Counted from the stretch's first letter, positions 52,384 through 63,751 are shown. The stretch is 64,000 bases of DNA from Pseudonocardiaceae bacterium YIM PH 21723 (GCA_003600225.1 QZFT01000025.1:53726-117725); one strand, 5' to 3'. The notes: generated by a model not told the origin, from the sequence alone. A program made the numbers and translations.

Positions 52384-54765
52384 ATGACGACCTCGAGTCC
52401 ACGCACGGTGCGGGAAACCCCGCCGGCGGCGCTCTCCGCACTCAGGCCCGTTACCTCGATCAACTGGACTTGGCAGTGGGATGACGAGCTGAATGAGGCT
52501 CTCGCCGTTGGCCTGACGTTGCTGATTTTCGACGAGAACTCAGGCGCCCGACGGTTTGCATACGAATTATTGATTCGGAATATGGCGGACGCATCGCTGC
52601 TGGTGAACCCGGTATCCAGTGCACTGCAGGCGACGTCGGGGACGGATGCCGTCATCTGGTTGGACAGTGAGACGCTCGAGGCCCATCCTTTGACGTCCGG
52701 TCAGCTACACAAGTGGATTCAGAGCGGTGGACGACGACTCGCGGTCGTGTTCGTGTCCGAGCGCGCTCTGGATGCGCCTTTGCTCCAGGTACTGCAAGAT
52801 CGCTCGACCCGGGTCCTCCATATGGACATCCCATCTATTTCCAGTGAGCAGGTGTCGGAGCCCCAACGGCACTCGGCCGGGTATCACGCGGACACCGACG
52901 GCGGCGTCGACACCATCGGAGTGGACGCCGATGTCCGCATGCTGTCCGATCTGGTCGCCTCCCGGCTGATCGAGCCCCCGCTCTCCATCGGCCTCTTCGG
53001 CGACTGGGGTTCCGGTAAGAGCTTCTTCATGCAGCTCATGCAGACCCGGGTGCAGGCCCTCGCCGACGCCGCGCGCGAGGCGGAGTCCGCGACGAACCAG
53101 CGCGGCCGGCACATCTCCACCTACTGCTCCTCGGTCCGGCAGATCACCTTCAACGCGTGGCACTACACCGAGGCCAACCTGTGGGCCAGCCTCGCCACGC
53201 AGATCTTCGACCACCTGGCCGCGGAGAGCTCGCAGACCGACCTCGAGCGCCGGGCCGATGATCTGGCCGAGGCGCGCAAGAGCGAGGATTCGCTGCTCGG
53301 TCAGCTCAGCACCGTCCGGATGGAACGGATGCTCGTCAGCGCCAAGCAGAGCCGCGATCCCTTGGCCACCACCGAGAAACTGCTGGACAGTCTGTCCGAA
53401 CAGGACAAGAAGTGGATCTCCAAGAAGGTCGGCATCTCCGAGCCGTCCCTGGAGGACCTGCGCAAGCTCGCCGAGCAGTCCAAAGGCCTGGCCGAGCAAT
53501 CCAAGGGGCTGTGGCGCTGGCTGCGCAAGGACCCCGTGGCCGGCGGAATCCTGGTGGCTGGGGTCATCGCCGTCGCCGTGCTGGCGTACCTCCGCCCGGA
53601 CTGGGGCTGGCTGGCCGGTGCCGCCACGCTGGTCACCTGGCTGACCACCGGGATCGGCCGGGCCCGGCTGTTCCTGAAGCGGATCACCGACATCACCGGG
53701 CGGTTCGACGAGCCGAGCGAGGAGACCAGCAAGCGGCTGTCCGAATTGGACAGTGAGGTGGATCGGCTGGAGCAGGCGGTCGCCGAACTCGCGCCGACCC
53801 GGCAGATCACCGGCTTCGCCGAGCACCGGATGGGTAGCCAGGACTATCAGCGACACCTGGGGCTCGTCTCCCTGCTGCGCCGCGACCTGGAGACCTTCGC
53901 CGCGATGTTGAAGCGGGAGAAGGGCGACGGCATCGAGCGGATCGTGCTGTACATCGACGACCTGGACCGCTGCCCGCCGAAGGTGGTGGTGCAGGTGCTG
54001 GAGGCCATCCACCTGATCCTGGCGATGCCGGTTTTCACCGTGGTGGTCGGCGTCGACGCGCGCTGGCTCACCCGCGCTATCGAGCAGCACTACGCCGAGA
54101 TGCAGGATGGCGACCGGCCACTTGCCGCCAACTACCTGGAGAAGATCTTCCAGGTGCCCTTCGCGCTGCAGCCCATGGGTGAGTCCGGATTCGCCCAGTT
54201 CGTCCGGGGTCTGGCCGATGCGCAGAGCAAGCCGGCCGCGGAACCGGCACCGGAGCAGGCCGCACCGGAGTCGGTCATTCTGATCGAGCCGACTCCGGCG
54301 GAGCCCGCACCGACGAACAGGGAACCGGCCGACGAGCCGGCCGTGGATCTGCTGCCCGGCGACCTGGTCATGTCGCCCGCCGAACTGGAGTACCTGTCCG
54401 GGCTCGGGTCGCTGGTGCCCACGCCACGGGCGGCCAAGCGACTGGTCAATCTCTACCGGCTGTTGCGGGCGCGATTCCACGCCGCCGAACTGGACGAGTT
54501 CCTCGCGCCCGATGATCGGGAGGCACCGCACCGCGCGGTCATGGTGCTGCTCGCGGTCCTGGTCGGCTGCCCGGATACCGCCCTGTTCCGGGTGCTCGCC
54601 GAGGCCGACGCGGAGGCCGAGGTGCAGCAGCTCCTGGGCCCGGTGGACGCCGTGCTGCGGGACCGGCTGCTGACCCTGTTGGCTACCCCGGACGGACCAC
54701 CGCATCGCGCCGGTAGCTACCAGCGATGGTTGCCCTTAGTGCGCAGGTTTGCCTTCCCGACCTGA
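52384..54765 (+). CDS. KAP family P-loop NTPase with membrane insertion and novel N-terminal domain
   Basis: 793 residues. Residues 1-180 form an unrecognised alpha/beta domain. The KAP ATPase begins at about 180: Walker A GLFGDWGSGKSFF (203-215) and Walker B IVLYIDDLDRCPPK (520-533). Two transmembrane helices (about 386-403 and 405-423) interrupt it, as is diagnostic for KAP NTPases. A Glu/Pro-rich linker follows (EPAPEQAAPES). KAP proteins organise membrane complexes and some belong to defence systems. ATG 52384 follows AGGGGGA. Confidence 0.85.
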   Translation: MTTSSPRTVRETPPAALSALRPVTSINWTWQWDDELNEALAVGLTLLIFDENSGARRFAYELLIRNMADASLLVNPVSSALQATSGTDAVIWLDSETLEAHPLTSGQLHKWIQSGGRRLAVVFVSERALDAPLLQVLQDRSTRVLHMDIPSISSEQVSEPQRHSAGYHADTDGGVDTIGVDADVRMLSDLVASRLIEPPLSIGLFGDWGSGKSFFMQLMQTRVQALADAAREAESATNQRGRHISTYCSSVRQITFNAWHYTEANLWASLATQIFDHLAAESSQTDLERRADDLAEARKSEDSLLGQLSTVRMERMLVSAKQSRDPLATTEKLLDSLSEQDKKWISKKVGISEPSLEDLRKLAEQSKGLAEQSKGLWRWLRKDPVAGGILVAGVIAVAVLAYLRPDWGWLAGAATLVTWLTTGIGRARLFLKRITDITGRFDEPSEETSKRLSELDSEVDRLEQAVAELAPTRQITGFAEHRMGSQDYQRHLGLVSLLRRDLETFAAMLKREKGDGIERIVLYIDDLDRCPPKVVVQVLEAIHLILAMPVFTVVVGVDARWLTRAIEQHYAEMQDGDRPLAANYLEKIFQVPFALQPMGESGFAQFVRGLADAQSKPAAEPAPEQAAPESVILIEPTPAEPAPTNREPADEPAVDLLPGDLVMSPAELEYLSGLGSLVPTPRAAKRLVNLYRLLRARFHAAELDEFLAPDDREAPHRAVMVLLAVLVGCPDTALFRVLAEADAEAEVQQLLGPVDAVLRDRLLTLLATPDGPPHRAGSYQRWLPLVRRFAFPT

Positions 54766-54835
54766 TCGGGTGGTTCGTGATCGCTCGATCAGGCAAAGGG
54801 CCGTGGCCTGCACGGGGAGGCGTCGTTCCAGTGTT

Positions 54836-55612
54836 GTGTCCACCTTCGACGTGACCGCGCGTCGCGTGCAGATTCTCGATCCACTGGGCCGGGCCTATCG
54901 CCAGGCCTTCGAGACGTTCGTCGCCAGCACCGATCAGGTCAGGCTGGCCAAGCAGTATCTGACGGCCGTGGTCGATCAGCTTCCGCACCGGCGGATCATG
55001 ATCGATGCCGGTGCGGGTGAAGGTGGCCCCACCCGATGGCTGGCTCCCAGCTTCCTGCGCACCATCGCCCTCGAACCCGATCCGCTCCGGCTCCCGGGGC
55101 TGCGCACCAACTGCCCGACCGCCGAGGTGCTGCCCGCCACGATCGATCAGGCGTACATCGATGTGCGGGCTGATCTGGTGCTCTGCTGTCACGTGCTCTA
55201 CCACCTACCCCGCTCGCGGTGGGCCGCCAATGTGTGCCGGATGCTCGGCTGGCTCGCACCCGAGGGGGAGCTGGTGATCGTCCTGGAGAACCCGGCCAGC
55301 GACAACATGCGGATGGTCGCCGAGCTCAGCGGGGTGACCCTCGACCTGGCCGAGCTGGCGGCGCAGCTCGACGTGCCCTGCACGCTGGAGACCGTGCCCT
55401 CGACCGTGCACACCGAGACTCTTGAGGACGCGGTGACCATCGCCCAGTTCGTCTTCGGATTCGCCCCGCTCAACGCGTTGCCGGATCGGGAGACGCTGAC
55501 CGACTACGTGCGCCGGAGATTCGCCGATCCGGCGGGTGGCTACACCTTCACCTGCACCCAGGACTTCCTGCGCCTGCGCCGACCCGGATTCCATCAGATG
55601 GACGCCCGATAG
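54836..55612 (+). CDS. Class I SAM-dependent methyltransferase next to KAP NTPase
   Basis: 258 residues. Motif I is IMIDAGAGEGGPTRWLAPSF with IALEPDP at the end of beta2, and motif LVLCCHVLYHLPRSRW. The GTG at 54836 is tentative; GGGGAGG lies about 15 nt upstream, and in-frame upstream GTG codons exist. It starts 70 bp after the KAP gene on the same strand, so the two may be functionally linked. The acceptor is unknown. Confidence 0.72.
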   Translation: MSTFDVTARRVQILDPLGRAYRQAFETFVASTDQVRLAKQYLTAVVDQLPHRRIMIDAGAGEGGPTRWLAPSFLRTIALEPDPLRLPGLRTNCPTAEVLPATIDQAYIDVRADLVLCCHVLYHLPRSRWAANVCRMLGWLAPEGELVIVLENPASDNMRMVAELSGVTLDLAELAAQLDVPCTLETVPSTVHTETLEDAVTIAQFVFGFAPLNALPDRETLTDYVRRRFADPAGGYTFTCTQDFLRLRRPGFHQMDAR

Positions 55613-55617
55613 CGTTA

Positions 55618-55635
55618 CTATGCCGTTCGGCATAG
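55618..55635. promoter_or_regulatory. Palindrome upstream of SRPBCC genes
   Basis: CTATGCCG-TT-CGGCATAG (55618-55635) is a perfect 8-bp-arm palindrome 34 bp before the first SRPBCC start. The form resembles a TetR-family operator; it could also be a small hairpin. Confidence 0.5.
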
Positions 55636-55669
55636 CGTGAGGCCACTCAGATACCTGCGGAAGGTGATC

Positions 55670-56161
55670 ATGCCCTGGTTCAGTGTCGCCCCGGTTACCG
55701 ACGAGAGCGTGTTCCAGACCGCCGCCAAGGTCGTCAGCTACACCATGGACCTCAAGGCCGACGCCGACGAGGTGTGGGCCGGCCTGGTCTCCGACCGGCC
55801 GCTCGCCTGGTGCAAGGCGCTCAACGGGCAGTACACCTCGGAGCGCCCGTTCGGGGTCGGCACCACGCGCACGATCAAGGTGCGGGGTGGGCTGGAGGCA
55901 CGGGAACGGTTCTTCATCTGGGACGACGCGCAGCGGCGCCACGCCTTCACCTTCGAGCAGGCGAACCTGCCGCTGTTCAGCGTGTTCGCCGAGGACTACA
56001 AGGTGGATCCGATCGAGGGTGGCTGCCGGTTCACCTGGACCTTCGCCGTGAGCCCGAGCAAGTTCGCCGCGCTGCTGTTCCCGCTGGTCTGGCCGTTGAA
56101 CAAGAAGCTGGTGCTGGACGGGTTCATCAAGGACACCGTCAAGCACTTCGGAGCGCTCTGA
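55670..56161 (+). CDS. SRPBCC/polyketide-cyclase-like protein (first copy)
   Basis: 163 residues. The pattern YTMDLKADADEVWAGLVSDRPLAWC, TTRTIKVRGG, FSVFAEDYKVDPIEGGCRFTWTFAVSP fits the SRPBCC (Bet v1-like) hydrophobic ligand-binding fold. No catalytic residues can be named. ATG 55670 follows GGAAGGTG. A nearly identical gene follows after 1 bp. Confidence 0.75.
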   Translation: MPWFSVAPVTDESVFQTAAKVVSYTMDLKADADEVWAGLVSDRPLAWCKALNGQYTSERPFGVGTTRTIKVRGGLEARERFFIWDDAQRRHAFTFEQANLPLFSVFAEDYKVDPIEGGCRFTWTFAVSPSKFAALLFPLVWPLNKKLVLDGFIKDTVKHFGAL

Positions 56162-56162
56162 G

Positions 56163-56654
56163 ATGCCGAAATTCGACCTTGCCCCGATCGCTGACGAGAG
56201 CGTGTTCACCACCGCCGATAGGGTCTTCAGCATCACGCTGGACCTCAAGGCCGATGCAGACGAGGTGTGGGCAGGGCTGGTCGCCGACCGTCCGCTCGCC
56301 TGGTGCAGGTTGCTGAACGGCCGGTACACCTCGGAGCGGCCGTTCGGCGTCGGCACCACCCGCACCGTGAAGGTGCTCGGTGGCGGCACGGTGTGGGAGC
56401 GCTTCTTCATCTGGGATGACGCTCAGCGCAGGCACGCGTTCGTGGTCGAGCAGGCCAGTCTGCCCATGCTCAGCGTGTTCGCCGAGGACTACAAGGTGGA
56501 TCCGGTCGAGGGTGGCTCCCGGTTCACCTGGACCTTCGCGATCAGCCCGAGCAAGTTCGCCGCACCGCTGTTTCCGCTGGTCTTCCCCTTGATCAAGAAG
56601 CTGCTGCTGAGCAACATCACCAAGGACACCGTGCAGCACTTCGGGGCGCTGTGA
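56163..56654 (+). CDS. SRPBCC/polyketide-cyclase-like protein (second copy)
   Basis: 163 residues, the same length as its neighbour and alignable without gaps across most of it (LDLKADADEVWAGLV, RPFGVGTTRT, SVFAEDYKVDP). A recent tandem duplication is evident. The pair ends at a 12-bp hairpin. Confidence 0.75.
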   Translation: MPKFDLAPIADESVFTTADRVFSITLDLKADADEVWAGLVADRPLAWCRLLNGRYTSERPFGVGTTRTVKVLGGGTVWERFFIWDDAQRRHAFVVEQASLPMLSVFAEDYKVDPVEGGSRFTWTFAISPSKFAAPLFPLVFPLIKKLLLSNITKDTVQHFGAL

Positions 56655-56657
56655 ACA

Positions 56658-56691
56658 GACGTTCCGGGGAACCCCCATCCCCCGGAACGTC
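56658..56691 (+). terminator. Hairpin terminator after SRPBCC pair
   Basis: Stem GACGTTCCGGGG (56658-56669) with CCCCGGAACGTC (56680-56691), 10-nt loop, directly behind the stop codon. No T-tract. The rest of the gap to 56834 holds only the presumed promoter of the next operon. Confidence 0.65.
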
Positions 56692-56834
56692 ATCAACTGG
56701 TGTGTACCGACCCGAAGGCGCATTCATCTCAGCTGATGTGAAAAGTTTAACCGGTTCACAGTGAGAGTCAACTGGGGTGAATTCGGTCATGCGGTAGATT
56801 CACAGCGGTTGCCGGATGGCCGAGGGGAGGCCCC

Positions 56835-57281
56835 ATGTCCGACGAGCGCACCTCGCTTGCCGAGAAGATCGACAAGCTGTTCCAGGTCGTGCGCAGGAGC
56901 ACGGGTGACGCCTACTCCAACGAAGAGGTCGCCGCCGCCTGCCGCGAGGCCACCGGGGAGAGTTTCTCCGCCACCTACCTGTGGCAGCTGCGCACCGGAC
57001 GCCGGGACAACCCGACCAAACGACACCTCGAGGCCCTCGCCGGCTTCTTCGACGTGCCGCCCGCGTACTTCTTCGACAACGACCAAGGCGATCAGCTGCA
57101 GACCGAGCTGGAACTGCTCGGCGCACTGCGTAACGCGGACATCCGACAGGTGGCGCTGCGGGCGGTGAACCTGTCCGCGGACGGGCTGGGCACGATCAGC
57201 GACATGATCGACGCCATCGCCCGGCGCGAGGCGCTGCGGGAATCGGCGCAGGACCAGGGGCCGAACGGCGCCAAGCGTTGA
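56835..57281 (+). CDS. XRE-type regulator (EspR-like layout)
   Basis: 148 residues. The N-terminal HTH is extended (AEKIDKLFQVVRRSTGDAYSNEEVAAACRE, SATYLWQLRTGRRDNPTKRHLEALAGFFDVPPAYF), as in mycobacterial EspR-type proteins, with a C-terminal helical dimerisation region. ATG 56835 follows GAGGGGAGG. It heads a three-gene operon with an ImmA/IrrE peptidase and a membrane protein. Confidence 0.82.
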   Translation: MSDERTSLAEKIDKLFQVVRRSTGDAYSNEEVAAACREATGESFSATYLWQLRTGRRDNPTKRHLEALAGFFDVPPAYFFDNDQGDQLQTELELLGALRNADIRQVALRAVNLSADGLGTISDMIDAIARREALRESAQDQGPNGAKR

Positions 57282-57379
57282 GCGGGATGGACATCGCCAT
57301 CCGGCTGGGTGACACTCGGCAACCGAGGTGTACGCGGCTGGCGCCGAGGCCGCCGATCGGTGCGGGACTGGGTGAACTG

Positions 57380-57883
57380 ATGACTGAACTGTGGCAGCGC
57401 TGTGCGGCGGTGGCCGACACGCTGTCGCTGCCCGCCGCCTTCGACAAAGACGCCTTCATCGCAGAGCTGCGCCGGGTACGTGGGCGCGACGTCGTGCTGA
57501 TCCCGGTCACCACCGACTCGGATTCGCCCTGCGGCCTAGTGGCCAGCACCGCGCGGGCCGACTACATCTGCTACGCGGACAACACCACTGAGCTGCACCA
57601 ACTGCACATCCTCCTGCACGAGGCCGGGCACCTGCTGCTCGAGCACGCGGGCAGCACACCGATCGACACCGGCCTGCTGCGCATGCTGATGCCCGGGCTC
57701 TCCGAACAGCTGGTCCGCCGGGTGCTGGGCCGCACCGTCTACTCGGCGACCGAGGAGCGCGAGGCGGAACTGTTCGCCACCCTGGTGTTGCAGCGCGCGG
57801 GCAGCGCTCCCGCGCAACCGGACAAGGACGTCCCCGGGCTGGACCGGCTGGATGCCGTGTTCGGGCCGTCGAAGGCGCAATGA
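57380..57883 (+). CDS. ImmA/IrrE-family metallopeptidase
   Basis: About 167 residues. The zinc motif LHEAGHLLLEH (HExxH) is clear, with EREAELFATLVL as the downstream Glu-containing helix. In phage and ICE systems such proteases cleave the partner XRE repressor. The start is uncertain: ATG 57380 has GGGTGA upstream, while TTG 57278 overlaps the XRE stop and would add an unusual Arg-rich leader. The stop overlaps the membrane-protein ATG. Confidence 0.8.
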   Translation: MTELWQRCAAVADTLSLPAAFDKDAFIAELRRVRGRDVVLIPVTTDSDSPCGLVASTARADYICYADNTTELHQLHILLHEAGHLLLEHAGSTPIDTGLLRMLMPGLSEQLVRRVLGRTVYSATEEREAELFATLVLQRAGSAPAQPDKDVPGLDRLDAVFGPSKAQ

Positions 57884-59049
57884 GCAACCTGATCTACGCC
57901 ATCACGGCGGTGATCGCCTTCCTGTCCGGCGCCTACAAACTGAGTCAGGCCCGCCGGGAACATAATGTGGGCCAGCAGTTCCTCGCCGCCTGCATCTTCG
58001 GCGTCGGCCTGGCGACGGTGCTGCTCTCACCGCTGGTGCTGACCGCGGTGAGCCGGATCGAACCGTTCCCCAACTTCGGCAGGCTGCTCGGGCACGGGGT
58101 GGCCGTCGTCGCCGCGTTCTGCATGCAGGGCACCCTGTCCTACGTGTTGCGGCCCGACGCGGCCGCCGCGCGCCGCCGGATCCGGCAGCAGCTGGTGGTG
58201 CTGGTCGTGGTGCTGCTGGTGATGACCGGGTTGTTCCTGCTCGGCGATACCCGATTCACCGTGCAATTCGTGGACGCCTACGGTGCCCGTCCGCCGATCG
58301 CCGCGTACACCTTCCTGTTCACCGGCTACACCGGCTGGAGCATGATCGCGATCATCCGGCTGGTCCGGTTCTACCACCCGCACGTCGCGCAGGGGACACT
58401 GCGCATCGGCCTGCGGGCGTTCGGCGCCGGCGCTGTGGTGGGGCTGGGCTGGGTCGCCTGGAAATGCGTGATCATCGTGCTGAAGCTGAGCACCGGGCGG
58501 CCGATGCCGATCGAGGGTCCGGTGGCCGCGTTGCTGTCCGCGATCATGGTGATGATGATGGCCGTGGGCACCACCCTCACCCTGTGGGCACCCGCGCTGG
58601 CCGCGCCGGTGCGCTGGTGGCGGGCCCGGCGCATCGACCGGCGGCTGGATCCACTGTGGACGGCGGTGTGCACCGCGTTGCCGGAGATCGTGCTGCCGCA
58701 GGGGGATGCGCCCCGCGGTCCGCTACGCCGGCTGGAATTCGCCACCTATCGCAAGGTGATCGAGATCCGGGACGCGCACCTGGCGCTGCGCCAGCACTTC
58801 GACCCCGCCGTGCCACTGCGCGCCGCTGAGCTGGCCGCCGCCGACGGACTCGACGAGCGCCGCACCGCCGTGGTGGTGGAGGCCGCCGTGTTCGCCGCCG
58901 CCATCGCGGCCAAACGGGACGGCCGGAGCTACGAGGCGGGCGCCGCCTCGACCTCGCCACCTGCGGATATCGCCGCCGAAACCCGCTGGCTGGGCGAGGT
59001 GTCCCGGGCCTTCGTCAGCTCGCCGATCGTGCGCGCAGTAGCTCCCTGA
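57880..59049 (+). CDS. MAB_1171c-like/DUF6545 membrane protein
   Basis: 389 residues. Seven or so transmembrane helices occupy residues 1-245, then a cytosolic helical domain (RIDRRLDPLWTAVCTALPEIV, FATYRKVIEIRDAHLALRQHF). I recognise the pattern of the MAB_1171c family (DUF6545), which regularly follows XRE and ImmA/IrrE genes in actinomycetes. Function unknown. The last 35 bp overlap the convergent GH1-like gene. Confidence 0.72.
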   Translation: MSNLIYAITAVIAFLSGAYKLSQARREHNVGQQFLAACIFGVGLATVLLSPLVLTAVSRIEPFPNFGRLLGHGVAVVAAFCMQGTLSYVLRPDAAAARRRIRQQLVVLVVVLLVMTGLFLLGDTRFTVQFVDAYGARPPIAAYTFLFTGYTGWSMIAIIRLVRFYHPHVAQGTLRIGLRAFGAGAVVGLGWVAWKCVIIVLKLSTGRPMPIEGPVAALLSAIMVMMMAVGTTLTLWAPALAAPVRWWRARRIDRRLDPLWTAVCTALPEIVLPQGDAPRGPLRRLEFATYRKVIEIRDAHLALRQHFDPAVPLRAAELAAADGLDERRTAVVVEAAVFAAAIAAKRDGRSYEAGAASTSPPADIAAETRWLGEVSRAFVSSPIVRAVAP

Positions 59050-60127
59050 CCAGGTGAGCGCTCCCGCGTGGCCTGCGGTTCAGATCGAACAGGCCGAACG
59101 GCACGTCATAGCCGCGGAGCCATTCGTAGTTGTCGATCCCGGTCCACAGGAACACGCCGTCGACCCGCTCGTCGAGGTGACCGATGGCCGTCTTCAGGTA
59201 GCGCGCGCGGGCATCGTCGTCCGGCCCGCCGTAGCCGAGTTCGCTGACCACCAGGGACTTTCCCGGTAGTTCCGCGGCCAGCCGGTCCAGGGTGATGGCG
59301 AGCCCGTCGGCCCACGGGACGTAGCCGAGCGGGCCTGGCTGGGAATTCGGCGGATACAGGCCCATCGCGCCGGTCTCGGAGACCGAGGCCGCGCAGTAGT
59401 AGGAGAAGCCGTGGTGGTCGAAGGCGTCGGTGTACCGGTCGTGCCAGGCCAGGTGCAGCCATGACCACATGGCCTCATCCAGTTGCGCGGTCGCCGGCTC
59501 GGCGGTGGGGGAGGCGGGGAACAGCGGTACCAGGGACTCGTTGGAGCAGGTCGGTCTCCCGCCCTGCCGGAGCAGCAGGGCCGCTTCGAAGTCGGCCATG
59601 TGCACGGTGGCCAGGACGGTGGCGAACTGCTCGCGATCCCGGACACCCGGCGGGAAGGTGCCGGACAGATAGCCCTTGTTCGCGAAGGACAGCGGATTGT
59701 TGACCGGCATCCAGCCACCGGCCAGATCGCCGAAGTGCTCGGCGGCCAGGGCCACCCAGCGCATCCACACCTGCTGTACATCGGGGCCGGCGAAGCCGCC
59801 CCGCTCGGCGAACCAGGCCGGGATCGCGGTGTGCAGCAGGGTGATCCACATGCGCAGGCCCGCGGCGTTGCCGGTCTCCAGCACGTTCCGGTAGTACCGG
59901 ATCGCCTCGGTGTCCACAGTGTCCGGTGTGGGCTGAATCCTGGCCCAGCTCACCGACAACCGGTGGTCGGTGAAGCCCCAGTCGGCCAGCAGCGTGAGGT
60001 CCGAGGGGGAGAATCCGTTGCCCTGGCCGGACTTCGGGGCGTGCCCCGCCCGCTCCCAGGAGAACCAGTCATCCGCAGGGTTGGCGCCTTCTACCTGCAC
60101 CGCCGACGAGCCGGTGCCCCAGAACAT
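59015..60127 (-). CDS. GH1-like protein with acid/base Glu replaced by Asn
   Basis: 370 residues. The beta-glucosidase GH1 fold is recognisable: FWGTGSSAVQVEGA, HRLSVSWARIQP, LLHTAIPAWF, and WTGIDNYEWLRGYDVPFGLFDL at the end. The nucleophile Glu is kept in VVSELGYGG, but the acid/base motif NEP reads NNP (VNNPLSF, residue about 144). It is about 80 residues shorter than typical GH1 enzymes. Probably a lectin-like or altered-mechanism protein. ATG 60127 has GAGG 8 nt upstream; ATG 60133 is also possible. Confidence 0.78.
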   Translation of the reverse strand: MFWGTGSSAVQVEGANPADDWFSWERAGHAPKSGQGNGFSPSDLTLLADWGFTDHRLSVSWARIQPTPDTVDTEAIRYYRNVLETGNAAGLRMWITLLHTAIPAWFAERGGFAGPDVQQVWMRWVALAAEHFGDLAGGWMPVNNPLSFANKGYLSGTFPPGVRDREQFATVLATVHMADFEAALLLRQGGRPTCSNESLVPLFPASPTAEPATAQLDEAMWSWLHLAWHDRYTDAFDHHGFSYYCAASVSETGAMGLYPPNSQPGPLGYVPWADGLAITLDRLAAELPGKSLVVSELGYGGPDDDARARYLKTAIGHLDERVDGVFLWTGIDNYEWLRGYDVPFGLFDLNRRPRGSAHLVRELLRARSAS

Positions 60128-60137
60128 AGCCATAGCC

Positions 60138-60551
60138 TCAGCGTAGCTTCAGCACGCTCCTGCCCTGGTCGCCGACGCAGGCCACCCACGCCAGGATCCC
60201 GAGCAGCAGCCACTCCGAGGAGTAGAACAGGTTGCTGAGGAAGTACCAGACGTTCGGGTGCTTGGCCCAGAGACCGGGGGCGATCGGGCTCAGCAAGGCG
60301 CCGACCATCACCGCGGCCAGCACGAGGGCGGTGGTCCTGGTGAACAAGCCGAGCGCCAGGAACAGCCCGCCGACGAGTTCCACCACGGCCAGCACCGGCG
60401 CGGTGACATGCGAAAACGGCACGCCGTATTCGGCCAGGTTCGCGGCGAACTTCGCAGTGTCGGACAGTTTGCCGAAGGCACCGGAGAAGAACATGAAGCC
60501 GACGGTCACCCGGAGGACCAGGTTCGGCAGCCAGTCGAATTTCGTGAGCAC
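60138..60551 (-). CDS. DoxX family membrane protein
   Basis: 137 residues with four helices. LVLRVTVGFMFFSGAFGKLSD and APVLAVVELVGGLFLALGLFTR are typical of DoxX/DoxD-like proteins, which are linked to oxidative stress and thiol redox in mycobacteria. GTG 60551 is the start. It lies next to the CsbD and katG genes, a loosely stress-related neighbourhood. Confidence 0.82.
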   Translation of the reverse strand: MLTKFDWLPNLVLRVTVGFMFFSGAFGKLSDTAKFAANLAEYGVPFSHVTAPVLAVVELVGGLFLALGLFTRTTALVLAAVMVGALLSPIAPGLWAKHPNVWYFLSNLFYSSEWLLLGILAWVACVGDQGRSVLKLR

Positions 60552-60596
60552 AGCCGCACCGTATGCGACCTGGTGCGGCCGTGCCCGGCGAAGGTC

Positions 60597-60893
60597 CTAC
60601 TTGCCCTTCGCGACGTCCTTGATGCCGTCTACCAGGCCCTTGGCCTTGTTCTTCACCGAGTCGGCGGCGTCGCGCACGGTGTCGCCGGCCTGCTGGGCGC
60701 GGTCCCGCACGGCGTCCATGGCACCTTCGGCCTTGTCTCGCGCCGCGTGGCCGGCCTCCTTGACCTCGCCGGCGGTCTGCTCACGCTGGCCTTCCTCGCG
60801 CAGGTCCCGGTCGCCGGTCAGCTGGCCGACCTTGTCCTTGACCTGGCCCGCCACCTGCTGTGCGGTGTCCTTGATCTTGTCCGTGAAGCTCAT
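60597..60893 (-). CDS. CsbD-like stress protein
   Basis: 98 residues, highly charged and helical: KIKDTAQQVAGQVKDKVGQLTGD is the CsbD signature, followed by repeated DKA/DRAQQAGDTVRDAADSV units resembling LEA-type repeats. ATG 60893 has AAGGAG upstream. CsbD proteins are general-stress induced and of unknown mechanism. Confidence 0.82.
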   Translation of the reverse strand: MSFTDKIKDTAQQVAGQVKDKVGQLTGDRDLREEGQREQTAGEVKEAGHAARDKAEGAMDAVRDRAQQAGDTVRDAADSVKNKAKGLVDGIKDVAKGK

Positions 60894-61003
60894 CTGCCTA
60901 CTCCTTCGCCGGGCCTGCTGCGAACGTACGCACCTAGGGACCCGCCCCGCCGGACGAAGCTCACGGTCGTGTGCCCGGGACCACTCCAGTGAGGGAAAAA
61001 GAA

Positions 61004-61054
61004 GAGCAGTTTCCATGGAAAGTGCAAAGAGCGCACTTTCCATGGAAACTGCTC
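61004..61054. terminator. Perfect 22-bp hairpin behind katG
   Basis: Arms 61004-61025 and 61033-61054 are exact complements with a 7-nt loop. Each arm contains the self-complementary TTTCCATGGAAA. It lies 5 bp after the katG stop and should end the furA-katG transcript. Its core resembles the hairpin at 27324-27370. Confidence 0.75.
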
Positions 61055-61058
61055 GAAA

Positions 61059-63714
<2,656 letters not shown>

Positions 63715-63736
63715 GGCGTCGAGTCTCGTCCCTTAT

Positions 63737-63751
63737 CTTGAATGAGTCAAG
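63737..63751. promoter_or_regulatory. Candidate FurA box upstream of furA
   Basis: CTTGA-ATGAG-TCAAG (63737-63751) is a perfect 5-bp-arm palindrome in an AT-rich stretch 23 bp before the furA start, where FurA autoregulatory sites lie in mycobacteria and Streptomyces. Confidence 0.6.
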
